From the NCBI GenBank assembly GCA_030431525.1, contig JAUIJC010000021.1, positions 1 to 64,000 on the forward strand: 64,000 nucleotides of DNA, in the 5' to 3' direction. Positions within the stretch are counted from its first letter, which is position 1, and each line of letters starts with the position of its first letter. Under the pieces are notes generated by a model. The model was not told where the DNA came from. It did not search any database and saw nothing but the letters and a program-made list of their open reading frames with translations. This stretch comes from Bacteroidia bacterium. Its GTDB lineage: Bacteria; Bacteroidota; Bacteroidia; Cytophagales; JAAEPT01. The position numbers and the translations under genes were made by a program. Below are positions 7,595-16,222 of this stretch, piece after piece.

Positions 7595-8296
7595 TTATTT
7601 AATAATTCCAAGAGCCTTACAGGCCTGCTCAGCGGCGGACTGTTCCGCTTTTTTCTTGCTGAAACCAGTGCCAGAGGCAATGGCCTCGCCGTCGACAACG
7701 GCTTGTGAGGTGAATTGCTTTTGGTGCTTTTTGCCTTTCTCCTCAATGATTTCGAAGGAGGCTTTTTTCCCGCCTTTTTGTGCCCATTCAATCAGCGTAC
7801 TCTTGAAGTTGAGGTTCTGCTCGATGAGTTGTGGGAGGTCAATATGTGGCTTGACGAGGTGGGAAATGATGAACTTTCGGGAGAATTTGTATCCCTTGTC
7901 CAAATAAACAGCGCCAACGAAAGCTTCCAAAGCGTTGCCATAAATAGAGGCTGTTCGTCCGCCACGGGCATTTTCATTGAACTCAATGATTTTATCCAGT
8001 CCAATTTTTTGGGCGATGGTGTTCAGGCTGTCGCGCTTGACAATGCGTGAACGGATTTCAGTGAGAAACCCCTCGTCTTTATAAGGGTATTTTTTGAAAA
8101 GGTATTCCGCTACCACAGAGCCCAAAATAGCATCTCCCAAAAATTCCAGCCGTTCGTTCGACTCCTTGGACACCGAGGAGTGGCGCACAGCCAGCTGGTA
8201 GAGGGCTAAGTTTGATGTTTTTTTGCCGATGATGCCCTTGACGTTGGAAAGAAGGGTCTTTTCTTTTTCGGTGCGTGGACGGAAAATCTTCAGCAT
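7595..8296 (-). CDS. rnc: Ribonuclease III
   Basis: The enzyme cuts double-stranded RNA and matures rRNA. The protein has 233 residues, close to the usual 225-250. The endonuclease domain (about 20-150) has the signature NERLEFLGDAIL and the second acidic site EAFVGAVYLDKG. The double-stranded RNA-binding domain (about 165-233) begins at FKSTLIEWAQK and ends in KKAEQSAAEQACKALG. The gene is third in the minus-strand order acpP-fabF-rnc, common in Bacteroidota. A hairpin at 8392-8421 and a repeat at 8308-8370 separate it from fabF. Confidence 0.96.
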   Translation of the reverse strand: MLKIFRPRTEKEKTLLSNVKGIIGKKTSNLALYQLAVRHSSVSKESNERLEFLGDAILGSVVAEYLFKKYPYKDEGFLTEIRSRIVKRDSLNTIAQKIGLDKIIEFNENARGGRTASIYGNALEAFVGAVYLDKGYKFSRKFIISHLVKPHIDLPQLIEQNLNFKSTLIEWAQKGGKKASFEIIEEKGKKHQKQFTSQAVVDGEAIASGTGFSKKKAEQSAAEQACKALGIIK

Positions 8297-8307
8297 TATT
8301 CAGGGTT

Positions 8308-8370
8308 ATGGTATCAAGTAGCAGGGATGATGTAGCAAGAGCAAGTCTTGGTATTTGCTACCTTTTTCTT
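8308..8370. repeat. TATCAAGTA-family repeat, copy 3, between fabF and rnc
   Basis: GGTATCAAGTAGCAGG and, in inverse, CTTGGTATTTGCTACC form an imperfect hairpin. It lies 12 bases upstream of the rnc start codon. Confidence 0.5.
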
Positions 8371-8391
8371 GGCAATAAACTTATAAAATAA

Positions 8392-8421
8392 CACAGGCCA
8401 AAGCATACGCCTTGGCCTGTG
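8392..8421 (-). terminator. Hairpin terminator or attenuator after fabF
   Basis: On the minus strand CACAGGCCAAGGCG pairs with the inverse TTTGGCCTGTG, followed by TTATTTTA. It lies 46 bases past the fabF stop, before rnc. Confidence 0.7.
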
Positions 8422-8466
8422 GAATAAAATTTCAAGTCAAGTTTTTTGACCAATCATGGGGTATTC

Positions 8467-9717
8467 TTACTTGATCTTCTTGAAAATCACGGATGCGTTG
8501 TGACCGCCAAATCCAAAGGTGTTGCTCAATGCAACATTGATTTCACGCTCCTGAGGCTTGTTGAACGTGAAGTTCAATTTCTCGTCGAAACGCTCGTCGT
8601 CGGTGAAGTGGTTGATGGTCGGAGGCACCGTTTGTGTCTCAATAGACTTAATACAAGCGGCGGCCTCGATGGCGCCAGCAGCACCCAACAAGTGTCCAGT
8701 CATGGACTTTGTGGAGCTGATGTTCAAGTCATAGGCATGCTCGCCGAAAACCTGCTTGATAGCAGCAGTCTCAGCCAAATCACCCAATGGGGTAGACGTA
8801 CCGTGAACGTTGATGTAATCCACTTCAGAGAAGTCCATCTCAGCATCGTTCAAGGCATTGATCATCACGTTCTTGGCGCCCAAACCTTCTGGGTGTGGAG
8901 CAGTCAAGTGGTGAGCGTCGGCAGACATACCGCCACCTACGATTTCGCAATAGATCTTAGCGCCACGAGCCTTAGCGTGCTCGTATTCCTCAAGGATGAT
9001 GGCCGCAGAACCTTCGCCCATTACAAACCCATCACGCTCAGCGTCGAATGGACGTGAAGCAGTTTCAGGAGAGTCATTGCGCTCAGAAAGTGCCTTCATA
9101 GCGTTGAAACCGCCGATACCACATGGGGTAATGGCTGCTTCAGAACCACCAGTCACCATTACGTCCGCCTTGTTCAAGCGGATGTAGTTAAAGGCGTCGA
9201 TGATGGCGTTTGTGGAAGATGCACAAGCAGAAACTGTGGAGAAGTTAGGTCCACGGAATCCGTATTTCATCGAGATCCAGCCAGCGCTGATGTCGATGAT
9301 CATCTTCGGGATGAAGAATGGGTTAATCTTAGGTGTGCCGTCGCCAGTGGCGTACTTGCTCACTTCTTCTTCGAAGATGCCGATACCACCGATACCTGCA
9401 CCCCAAATAACGCCGACGCGGTCCACGTCAACTTTTTCTGGGTCCAAAGCAGCATCTTCAACTGCTTCAGTGGAGGTAGCCATGGCAAACTGGACGAAAC
9501 GGTCCATTTTGCGAGCGTCCTTGCGGTCGATGAAGTCGGTTGGGTTAAAACCCTTAACCTCGCAAGCAAATTTTGTCTTATGCTTTTCGGTGTCGAACAA
9601 GGTGATAGGAGCGGCACCGCTCACACCTTTCAACAAGTTATCCCAATATTCTTGGGCGGTATTCCCGATGGGCGTCATGGCCCCGAGGCCCGTTACAACT
9701 ACTCTTCTCAGTTCCAT
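8467..9717 (-). CDS. fabF: 3-oxoacyl-[acyl-carrier-protein] synthase II
   Basis: This condensing enzyme elongates acyl-ACP with malonyl-ACP in fatty acid synthesis. The protein has 416 residues, the usual size. The catalytic Cys lies in VSACASSTNA, and the two active-site His residues in NVHGTSTPLGD and in TKSMTGHLLGAAGA, with the C-terminal glycine-rich FGFGGHNAS. The N terminus RRVVVTGLGAMTPIG is canonical, so the ATG at 9717 is secure. The gene follows acpP on the same strand, with a strong hairpin in the 267-base gap between them. Confidence 0.97.
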   Translation of the reverse strand: MELRRVVVTGLGAMTPIGNTAQEYWDNLLKGVSGAAPITLFDTEKHKTKFACEVKGFNPTDFIDRKDARKMDRFVQFAMATSTEAVEDAALDPEKVDVDRVGVIWGAGIGGIGIFEEEVSKYATGDGTPKINPFFIPKMIIDISAGWISMKYGFRGPNFSTVSACASSTNAIIDAFNYIRLNKADVMVTGGSEAAITPCGIGGFNAMKALSERNDSPETASRPFDAERDGFVMGEGSAAIILEEYEHAKARGAKIYCEIVGGGMSADAHHLTAPHPEGLGAKNVMINALNDAEMDFSEVDYINVHGTSTPLGDLAETAAIKQVFGEHAYDLNISSTKSMTGHLLGAAGAIEAAACIKSIETQTVPPTINHFTDDERFDEKLNFTFNKPQEREINVALSNTFGFGGHNASVIFKKIK

Positions 9718-9920
9718 AATGCGTCGTTGTGGCTTTCTAATCAGACCTACCTTATATATAGGAGTACTCTAAAAATGTAGATTCCCCAAGGTGGGCCATT
9801 GGCACTTGGCTCGTTCAAAAGCTCAACCGAAGAACGAATAATCGGTTGAACAAGTTCGTTGGTGTTCAGTCAAAAGCCAATGGCAAAGGTAATTGGACTG
9901 AAAAAGCGCACAAACTAAAA

Positions 9921-9960
9921 ACTGCCACTTTCGAAACCCAAAAGGGTCAAAAGTGGCAGT
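9921..9960 (-). terminator. Strong hairpin terminator between acpP and fabF
   Basis: On the minus strand ACTGCCACTT (from 9960) pairs with AAGTGGCAGT, with an inner stem of GACCC/GGGTT, and is followed by TTTTTAGTTTG. It lies 24 bases after the acpP stop. Partial termination here would give more acpP than fabF transcript, as needed for an abundant carrier protein. Confidence 0.8.
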
Positions 9961-9984
9961 AACGTATTCTTTCGTAGCGAAAAA

Positions 9985-10221
9985 TTACTTTACATTCTGC
10001 TCAATGTAGGAAGTAGCTTCCCCTACAGTTGAGATGTTTTCAGCCTGCTCGTCTGGAATGGAGATGTTAAACTCCTTTTCAAATTCCATAATGAGCTCAA
10101 CGGTGTCGAGTGAGTCTGCACCCAAATCGTTAGTGAAGCTAGCTTCAGGAGTTACTTCAGAAGCCTCAACGCCTAACTTGTCAACGATGATGCCTTTTAC
10201 CTTCTCTGCAATCTCTGACAT
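9985..10221 (-). CDS. acpP: Acyl carrier protein
   Basis: The small acidic cytoplasmic protein carries growing fatty acids on a phosphopantetheine arm. It has 78 residues, the normal size, with the attachment serine in the motif [15 protein letters not shown]. The start at 10221 gives the typical opening [17 protein letters not shown]. The gene heads the minus-strand block acpP-fabF-rnc-nadE, with a good promoter at 10267-10296 and a terminator directly after the gene. Confidence 0.98.
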   Translation of the reverse strand: MSEIAEKVKGIIVDKLGVEASEVTPEASFTNDLGADSLDTVELIMEFEKEFNISIPDEQAENISTVGEATSYIEQNVK

Positions 10222-10266
10222 TTTACCCTATGCTTTTAGGTTGGAAATCAGTTTTAAGAACGGATG

Positions 10267-10296
10267 CAAAAATAGGTAATCGGCGTAAAAGTCAAA
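10267..10296 (-). promoter_or_regulatory. Bacteroidota-type promoter for acpP
   Basis: On the minus strand TTTG (10296-10293) is followed after 18 bases by TATTTTTG (10274-10267), which fits the TTTG-N18/19-TAnnTTTG pattern of the primary sigma factor in this phylum. It ends 45 bases before the acpP start codon. Confidence 0.7.
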
Positions 10297-10630
10297 CAAC
10301 TTATTTAAAGTTTCTTCAAAAAAGTGTTCCCTGTTCGTCTTGGGTTTTGGAATGTAGTATATTTGCAGGATTCTCAGTAAAACATGCGTTTTGCTGTTAT
10401 ATGAAATTGATTCACATCTATAGGTGTGTGTTTCTTGGTAAAAGGCGGCCTATTGGCAACTAAACAGCAAGAACCAAACCACCCAGACCGACAAATGGGT
10501 AGAGGATATTACCCTTGGTGAGTTGGCGGAAAGGGTTGTGTTTTGATGATTAGCTGGTATGTAAGAAAAGTTGTCGATTGGCTGTTTTTATTTGGGAATC
10601 ACGCAGATTTGTATTCAACCAGAAAGCTTT
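10297..10630. other. Upstream region of pyk without a gene
   Basis: About 330 bases separate the acpP promoter from the pyk start. A possible -7 element TATATTTG is at 10358-10365, but the TTG upstream of it is spaced too closely, so the pyk promoter is not settled. No open frame of note; the frame joined to pyk from 10571 adds 20 residues that do not belong to the family. Confidence 0.45.
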
Positions 10631-12055
10631 ATGCAAAGCAAAAAGGCCAAAATTATCGCCACGGTGGGCCCTGCCAGCCGTTCCAAAGAAATGCTCTGGA
10701 AGCTTCACCAAGCTGGGGCAAACATTTTCCGTTTGAACTTTTCTCACGGCGCCCACTCTGACCACCAAATGGTCATTGACTGGGTTCGCGAGTTGAACCA
10801 AGAGCACGGAACCAACATCTGCTTGTTGCAGGACCTTCAAGGACCAAAAATTCGTACCAACCAGATTGTTGACGGTGGCGTTGAGATTAAGCGTGGCGAT
10901 TTGATCAAAATTGAGGCTGGTGACTTTGAGGGTAATGCTGAGCGCATCAGTACTACTTATGAGACCATTGCTCAAGACGTAAAAGCGGGTGAAACAATCC
11001 TGATTGACGATGGTAACTTGGAGTTGGTTGTTAAGGAGACCGACGGTAAGGCTGTTACCTGTGAGGTGATTTTTGGTGGTACGTTGAAATCCCGCAAGGG
11101 CATCAACCTTCCTGAAACTGATATCAACCAGCCTGCATTGACCGAGAAAGACCGCGAGGACTTGTTGTTCGGTATTGAGCAGGGTGTTGACTGGATTGCC
11201 CTTTCCTTCGTTCGTTCCGCTAAGGATCTTATGGAATTGAAGGAAATCGTTGAGGCGAAAGGCAAGGACATCAAGGTGGTTTCCAAAATCGAGAAGCCTG
11301 AGGCTATCGAGAACATGGACGAAATCATCGAAATCACTGACGGTTTGATGGTTGCCCGTGGTGACCTCGGTGTTGAAGTGGACATGGCCAAGGTTCCTTT
11401 GATTCAGAAGGAATTGATTACTAAATGTAATGCCGCTGGAAAGCCTGTAATCGTTGCTACCCAAATGTTGGAGAGCATGATTACCAACCCACGTCCGACT
11501 CGTGCGGAGGCTGGTGACGTTGCAAACGCCATCATCGACGGTGCTGACGTAGTAATGCTTTCTGCTGAGTCAGCTGCTGGTGATTTCCCAATTGAGTCTG
11601 TAACGGCAATGGCCCGCATCATCAAAGATGTTGAGGACAACGCGAAGGACATCTACCACAAATACTACGATATCGACCCTACTTCTGACACAGTATTGAG
11701 CGACAGCTTGTTGCTTTCTGCTTGTAAGGTGGCTGAGTTTACGCACGCCAAGGCTGTTGTTTGTATGTCTGAGAGCGGTTATTCTGCACAGACTATCTCC
11801 AGCCATCGTCCGGACGCACACATTTATGTGTTCACTCCAGATGATCGTTTGGTAACTCGTCTTAGCTTGGTTTGGGGTGTAACTGCTTTCCACTACGACG
11901 GCAACATCAACACTGATGCTACGTTGGAGGAAGTGAAAAACATCCTTCTTTCTAAAGGTCTTGTTGAGAAAGGAGACGCTATCGTTCACACTGCTAGCAT
12001 GCCTTCTTGGAAGAAAGCTCGCACCAACATGGTGAAGGTTGCTACTGTTGAGTAA
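10631..12055 (+). CDS. pyk: Pyruvate kinase
   Basis: The enzyme converts phosphoenolpyruvate and ADP to pyruvate and ATP in glycolysis. The protein has 474 residues from the ATG at 10631, whose start QSKKAKIIATVGPAS is canonical. Visible sites are the substrate-binding RLNFSHGAH, the catalytic lysine segment VVSKIEKPEAIENMDEI, the effector/domain segment ARGDLGVEVDMAKVP and MLSAESAAGDFPIE. The C-terminal domain (about 350-474) is complete. The gene stands alone and ends at a strong terminator. A 304-codon open frame on the opposite strand is only a shadow of this gene. Confidence 0.97.
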   Translation: MQSKKAKIIATVGPASRSKEMLWKLHQAGANIFRLNFSHGAHSDHQMVIDWVRELNQEHGTNICLLQDLQGPKIRTNQIVDGGVEIKRGDLIKIEAGDFEGNAERISTTYETIAQDVKAGETILIDDGNLELVVKETDGKAVTCEVIFGGTLKSRKGINLPETDINQPALTEKDREDLLFGIEQGVDWIALSFVRSAKDLMELKEIVEAKGKDIKVVSKIEKPEAIENMDEIIEITDGLMVARGDLGVEVDMAKVPLIQKELITKCNAAGKPVIVATQMLESMITNPRPTRAEAGDVANAIIDGADVVMLSAESAAGDFPIESVTAMARIIKDVEDNAKDIYHKYYDIDPTSDTVLSDSLLLSACKVAEFTHAKAVVCMSESGYSAQTISSHRPDAHIYVFTPDDRLVTRLSLVWGVTAFHYDGNINTDATLEEVKNILLSKGLVEKGDAIVHTASMPSWKKARTNMVKVATVE

Positions 12056-12097
12056 GATAAAAGGACGTTAGACTTAGTCTAGCTTCTAAAATATATG

Positions 12098-12131
12098 AAA
12101 GCCCTGCTGAGAAATCAGCAGGGCTTTTTTT
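12098..12131 (+). terminator. Terminator after pyk
   Basis: AAAGCCCTGCTGA pairs with TCAGCAGGGCTTT over a short loop, followed by seven T. Confidence 0.9.
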
Positions 12132-12148
12132 GTGGGTGTCACTGTAGG

Positions 12149-12270
12149 GGCGGACCTGTGTGTCCGCCTGTCTGGGATTTTGAAAACGTAGGGCGCAAGG
12201 CCCTACGCAACGGAGAGACAACAACTGAACAAAAATCTGTTATCCGTAACGTAGGGCCTTGTGCCCTACG
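12149..12270. repeat. Cluster of three palindromic repeats
   Basis: GGCGGAC-N6-GTCCGCC lies at 12149-12168. CGTAGGGCGCAAGGCCCTAC begins at 12187 (self-complementary, 21 bases) and its inverted copy lies at 12250-12270 with one mismatch. The rest of the 280-base gap between pyk and the next gene holds only a TACCTTTG element at 12306-12313 that may be the -7 box of the gene at 12336. Confidence 0.7.
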
Positions 12271-12335
12271 ATTAAGGTGCACACTGCAATCTTGAGAAAG
12301 CTCACTACCTTTGTTCCCTGCAAGAACTTTTAATT

Positions 12336-13055
12336 ATGGCTGAACAAATAGGAGCACTGATTTTTAGTCACTGGTGGGTGACCTTCTTGGCAAGCCTGCT
12401 GTTTTTTGGAATGCAATATTATGGTGCCGTGGGTTTGGCAAAGTTTGTCCGTCATTTCTGGGCTTTGGAACCGATAGGAAAACTGGGGAGCCAAAAGGAG
12501 CAGGTTCGTTTTGAGCAACGCCACTCCATGGTTTCCATTCTGGTGTTCAGCCTTCAGGCAATTCCAATTCAATGGGCAGTGGCAAATGATTGGGTGAGGA
12601 TTGACTATTCGTGGAGTTGGGCGATTTTACCTGAAATGCTTGTCCTGTTTTTGTGGAACGAACTCCACTTTTATACCTGTCATCGACTGTTGCATTTTCC
12701 ATGGCTATATAATAAGGTGCATCGCGTCCATCACCTGTCCATTCACCCGACGGAATATTCCACCTACAGCTTTCATTGGATTGAGGCTTTTATGCTGGGT
12801 TCAGTGCCCTATTTGCCATTGTTGCTTTGGGATTTCCACTATCAAGCCCTGTTATTCCTTCCGCTTTCCAGCATCACTTTGAATATGTTGGGGCATTGGA
12901 ATCATGATTTGGCGCCAGAAAAACGACCGAATCATTGGTTGCGCTTTAGCTTTAGGCACAGTTTACACCATCAAAAGGTGAAGGGGAACTATGGATTCTT
13001 TTTGCCGTGGTTGGATCAGGTTTTAGGTACCTCATTGACTGGAAACAAGGATTAG
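12336..13055 (+). CDS. Fatty acid hydroxylase / sterol desaturase superfamily membrane protein
   Basis: A membrane-bound diiron oxygenase family that hydroxylates or desaturates lipid chains. The protein has 239 residues with hydrophobic segments at about 10-30, 65-85, 95-112 and 150-180. The family's histidine boxes are present: HFYTCHRLLH, HRVHHLSIHP and, near the end, HSLHHQKVKGN, with a further His pair in LGHWNHD. It starts at the only suitable ATG and has a TACCTTTG box 23 bases upstream. It is followed by the ketosynthase fusion gene, which points to a shared role in a special lipid or pigment, but the substrate cannot be read from the sequence. Confidence 0.88.
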   Translation: MAEQIGALIFSHWWVTFLASLLFFGMQYYGAVGLAKFVRHFWALEPIGKLGSQKEQVRFEQRHSMVSILVFSLQAIPIQWAVANDWVRIDYSWSWAILPEMLVLFLWNELHFYTCHRLLHFPWLYNKVHRVHHLSIHPTEYSTYSFHWIEAFMLGSVPYLPLLLWDFHYQALLFLPLSSITLNMLGHWNHDLAPEKRPNHWLRFSFRHSLHHQKVKGNYGFFLPWLDQVLGTSLTGNKD

Positions 13056-13180
13056 TAAGTAAAATTCATCTTCACAAAAGTCCGTGAACGAAGTTGATTT
13101 GGTGAAGGAGATATTGGAGGTGAGTCTATATTCCGAGGTTCTTTTTTTATAAAGAAGTTTTTAAGTGAAAGTTGAATTGT

Positions 13181-13277
13181 ACCACTGAGGGCACAGAGAT
13201 GAGGAGAAAAGGAGGCTGTTTTGGCTGTTTTGGATTCATGAGTCTCTTTCCCTCCGGTCCTCTGTGCTCTCCGTGGT
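13181..13277. repeat. Hairpin repeat of the ACCACNGAGGGCACAGAGA type, copy 1
   Basis: ACCACTGAGGGCACAGAGA starts at 13181 and its inverse CTCTGTGCTCTCCGTGGT ends at 13277. Copies at 29475-29544 and 59464-59528 share the same arms. It lies 23 bases upstream of the start codon of the next gene. Confidence 0.7.
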
Positions 13278-13299
13278 TCCTTTTCAAAAGCATGATTTT

Positions 13300-15165
13300 A
13301 TGAAAGACAATAAAGTATACATCACCTCGGCGGGAAGCTTCCTGCCTGGAGAGCCTGTTTCCAACGAAAAGATGGAAGCAGTTTTGGGCATGGTGAACAA
13401 TCAGCCTTCTCGCACTCGCGAATTGGTGTTGAGGCAAAACGGTATCCAACAACGGCATTACGCTCTTGACGAAAACCAAACTGCTCAATATCAGTTGAGT
13501 GAAATGACTGCCAAGGCGATTGATGATTGTTTGAAAGATGCCCCTGTGAATAAACAGGAAGTCAGCTTCCTTTCGGCGGCGACAACCCAAGGCGATTTGC
13601 CTGTGCCAGGCTTTGCCAGCATGGTTCATGGAGAGTCGGGCTTGGAGCGCTGTGAGATTTCCACCCATCACGGGGTATGTGGAAGTGGCATGATGGCGTT
13701 GAAAAACGCTTGGTTGAATGTGCGAAGCGGTGAGCATAAAACCGCTTTGGCCTGTGCTGGGGAGTTTGCCAGCCGTATGTTCAAAAAACAGCGTTTTGAG
13801 GGTCAAGAAGGAGTAGGTGAGGATGGACGCTTGCCTTTCGAGGTGGACTTTTTACGCTGGATGCTTTCGGATGGCAGTGGCGCGCTGTTGTTGCAAAACG
13901 AGGCGGCAGCAAAGGGCCTGAGCCTTGAAATCAAATGGGTGGATATCCAGTCCAATGCCCACCGTTTTGAGGAGTGCATGTATGCTGGCCAAAACAAGGA
14001 AGAGGGCAAGTCGTGGTTGGATTACAATGCTTTTTCACATGCCGATGCCGCTGGCGCCATCAATCTGAAGCAGGATATCAAGATTGTGGATAACATCGTC
14101 AAGTTGGGTGTTCAGCGTTATTTTGAGTTGATTGATGAAGGCAAGATTAAGGTGGATGCCATCGATCATTTCCTATGTCATTACTCCTCGCATTATTTCA
14201 GAAAGCCAATCATCGATTTGTTGGAGAAAGGTGGGGGCATGATTCCCGAAGAGAAATGGTACACTAATTTGTATCAACGTGGCAACACGGGTTCGGCTTC
14301 CATCTATATCATGTTGGAGGAATTCCTTCGGACAAAAGACCTGAAAGCTGGCCAGCAGGTGTTGTGCATGGTGCCCGAAAGCGGTCGTTTCCTCACTTCC
14401 TTTATGATGCTGGAAGTGGTAGAGGGTACCTCGAATAAAGCACCAAAGAACTATTACGTTGAGCCGAAGGCGCCAGAAATTCACGCTACTGGTGGCGAGG
14501 TGCAACAATGGTTGGTGCGTGAACTGACCAAGTTGTGGGTGGATTTCGAGACCCGACTCAATAAGGTGCCAGTGGTGGAGAAATTGAATCGTGGCATGTT
14601 GACCTTAGAGGAATATAAGCTGTTGATTTTGAATATCCGCCAACAGGTAATCGACGGTTCGCAGTGGATTGCCCGCGCCGCTTCCAATGTAAGCATGGAG
14701 TTCTTTGATATCCGTTCGGCCTTTATTTCACATTCGGCCGATGAGCATAAGGATTATCAAATTTTGGAGAAGAACTACCTTAACTTGGGCGGAGCCAAGG
14801 AGGACCTTTACAACACGGAAAAGAACTTGGGCAGTGAGGCTTTAAGTGCCTATATGTTTCATCGGGCCAGTCAGGCTAACCCGTTTGACTTGTTGGGAGG
14901 TATGTTCATTATCGAAGGCTTGGGCAACCGCGTGGCCGGAAAATGGGGACGCGCCATCAAGGATCAACTCGATTTGGACGACAATCAGGTTTCTTTCCTT
15001 ATTTATCACGAAAGCAGTGATGCCAACGACAATCACTTCGCCCGTTTTGAAAATGCCGTCAATTCCGAGATGCTCACCATGGAACTCGCCAAACGTGTGG
15101 TGAAAACCGCCAAAACCGTGGGCAGGTTGTATGTGATGCAGTTGGAGGAATTGGGGAATTATTGA
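13300..15165 (+). CDS. Ketosynthase III-like enzyme fused to a haem-oxygenase-like diiron domain (StlD/DarB-like)
   Basis: The protein has 621 residues from the ATG at 13300; the upstream extension to 13264 is repeat-encoded. Residues about 1-375 form a thiolase-fold condensing enzyme of the 3-oxoacyl-ACP synthase III type, with catalytic Cys127 in THHGVCGSGM, His294 in FLCHYSSHYF and Asn329 in RGNTGSAS. Residues about 395-621 are an added all-helical domain with scattered ligand-like residues (HSADEHKDY at 478-486, IIEG at 537-540, YHESSDANDNHF at 569-580), which resembles iron-containing redox enzymes with the haem oxygenase fold. Long ketosynthases of the StlD/DarB type, which join two beta-ketoacyl units on the way to dialkylresorcinol and flexirubin-like compounds, are the closest guess. 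The assignment is by motif only. Confidence 0.78.
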   Translation: MKDNKVYITSAGSFLPGEPVSNEKMEAVLGMVNNQPSRTRELVLRQNGIQQRHYALDENQTAQYQLSEMTAKAIDDCLKDAPVNKQEVSFLSAATTQGDLPVPGFASMVHGESGLERCEISTHHGVCGSGMMALKNAWLNVRSGEHKTALACAGEFASRMFKKQRFEGQEGVGEDGRLPFEVDFLRWMLSDGSGALLLQNEAAAKGLSLEIKWVDIQSNAHRFEECMYAGQNKEEGKSWLDYNAFSHADAAGAINLKQDIKIVDNIVKLGVQRYFELIDEGKIKVDAIDHFLCHYSSHYFRKPIIDLLEKGGGMIPEEKWYTNLYQRGNTGSASIYIMLEEFLRTKDLKAGQQVLCMVPESGRFLTSFMMLEVVEGTSNKAPKNYYVEPKAPEIHATGGEVQQWLVRELTKLWVDFETRLNKVPVVEKLNRGMLTLEEYKLLILNIRQQVIDGSQWIARAASNVSMEFFDIRSAFISHSADEHKDYQILEKNYLNLGGAKEDLYNTEKNLGSEALSAYMFHRASQANPFDLLGGMFIIEGLGNRVAGKWGRAIKDQLDLDDNQVSFLIYHESSDANDNHFARFENAVNSEMLTMELAKRVVKTAKTVGRLYVMQLEELGNY

Positions 15166-15170
15166 GTTGG

Positions 15171-15250
15171 GTAGCAAGTATCAAGTATCAAGAATCAAGT
15201 AGCATGATGCAGGTTGTGGTCCTGTGTCATGCTACTTGATACATGTGTCT
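15171..15250. repeat. TATCAAGTA-family hairpin repeat, copy 4
   Basis: ATCAAGTAGCATGA (from 15193) pairs perfectly with TCATGCTACTTGAT (ending 15240), with an inner AGG/CCT pair; a run of GTATCAAGTATCAAG precedes it. It separates the ketosynthase gene from the next gene, leaving only 6 bases before that start codon. Confidence 0.7.
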
Positions 15251-15256
15251 AAAACT

Positions 15257-16168
15257 ATGGACTTCCAAAAACACATCGACTATTATGAGCAAATGGAGCA
15301 CGATCCCAAGGATCCAATGCCTTGGCATGCTTTGTTTCTCGACCTAAGCATTCCTTTTGACCAAAAGGCGAAGGGTGCTTTCCTCTATGATTCGGACCGC
15401 AAGACAAGGCAGTATTTGTTGCCCTTTATGCGGGTATTGGCCCGATTGTCCATAGTCTTGATCCAAATCTTAAAGATTTTCACACCACGGTTTTTGAGCT
15501 CTTCCAAGGCATTGCATTACTGCCTGTATTGGGGTATGAAATACTGGATTACGCCCGAGGCGAACTTCCTTATCCTTCGTCATTTTGTGATGGGAAGCGA
15601 AGTCTTGCAATTCATTAAGGATAATGTGAAAGGGGCGGAGGACCAGCCCATGAATCCGCTAAAACCCTTCGAGTTAAATGAGGTCAAGAACGACTTGTTT
15701 CTGGAGCATGACCTCAATCTTTACAACTTCATTATCCGACTGAACAAGGGTCTGCGTGAGCGAGGAGAGGAAGTGGAGCGCATTGAAAGGCCAGATTTCA
15801 GCGCCCTAACTGAAGGTGATTTCCCTTTTGAGAATTTCCGTAATGGCTGGACCAACTTCCTCGATTTGAACACCGCCATTGAGATTTTCACCCCAGTTTA
15901 CCAATTCTTCCTCACGGACGGCGATTTCTGGAGGGCCAGTCACTCGCTTCAATTCGATGAGGTCATCGGCATTTACGTCGCAAAAATCCTCGGTAACCCC
16001 GAGCGTTTGGTTCACCTCAACAACAAGCATCCGATGGTTCCTGAATCAACCTTGAGGACTGGTCACCGCTTGTTGTTACACGGGCTTTCTACAGAGATTT
16101 TGCATGCGTATTTGGTGGAGAGCAAAAGGAAACAACGCGCATTAGTTGGGGAAAAGGTTGGAATGTAA
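15257..16168 (+). CDS. Unrecognised His- and Glu-rich helical protein next to the ketosynthase
   Basis: The protein has 303 residues from the ATG at 15257; the frame extends to 15224, but those codons lie in a repeat. One hydrophobic stretch at about 58-76 (VLARLSIVLIQILKIF) may be a membrane anchor. The rest reads as helical with several His/Glu pairs on helices (FLILRHFVMGSE, FLEHDLNLYNF, HSLQFDEVIG, GHRLLLHGLSTE), which might bind a metal pair. I cannot name a family with confidence. It lies 91 bases after the ketosynthase fusion on the same strand, so the two are probably co-transcribed and may act on the same product. Confidence 0.7.
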   Translation: MDFQKHIDYYEQMEHDPKDPMPWHALFLDLSIPFDQKAKGAFLYDSDRKTRQYLLPFMRVLARLSIVLIQILKIFTPRFLSSSKALHYCLYWGMKYWITPEANFLILRHFVMGSEVLQFIKDNVKGAEDQPMNPLKPFELNEVKNDLFLEHDLNLYNFIIRLNKGLRERGEEVERIERPDFSALTEGDFPFENFRNGWTNFLDLNTAIEIFTPVYQFFLTDGDFWRASHSLQFDEVIGIYVAKILGNPERLVHLNNKHPMVPESTLRTGHRLLLHGLSTEILHAYLVESKRKQRALVGEKVGM

Positions 16169-16173
16169 TGCCC

Positions 16174-16200
16174 GTAGAGACAAGGCACTGCCTTGTCTAC
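16174..16200. repeat. GTAGAGACAAGGCACTGCC palindrome, copy 1
   Basis: The 27-base palindrome, GTAGAGACAAGG with the inverse CCTTGTCTAC, begins 6 bases after the stop codon of the preceding gene. A near-identical copy lies at 17220-17248; the two bracket a two-gene unit. Confidence 0.8.
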
Positions 16201-16222
16201 AAATGATAAACGCGCTAAATCA

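Noticed and set aside
8446-9057. 203-codon open frame antisense to fabF
   Set aside because: fabF motifs are complete on the other strand; this frame has no signal or domain.
10550-11464. 304-codon open frame on the minus strand inside pyk
   Set aside because: It is antisense to the well-conserved pyruvate kinase gene and has no family features; its length comes from codon bias.
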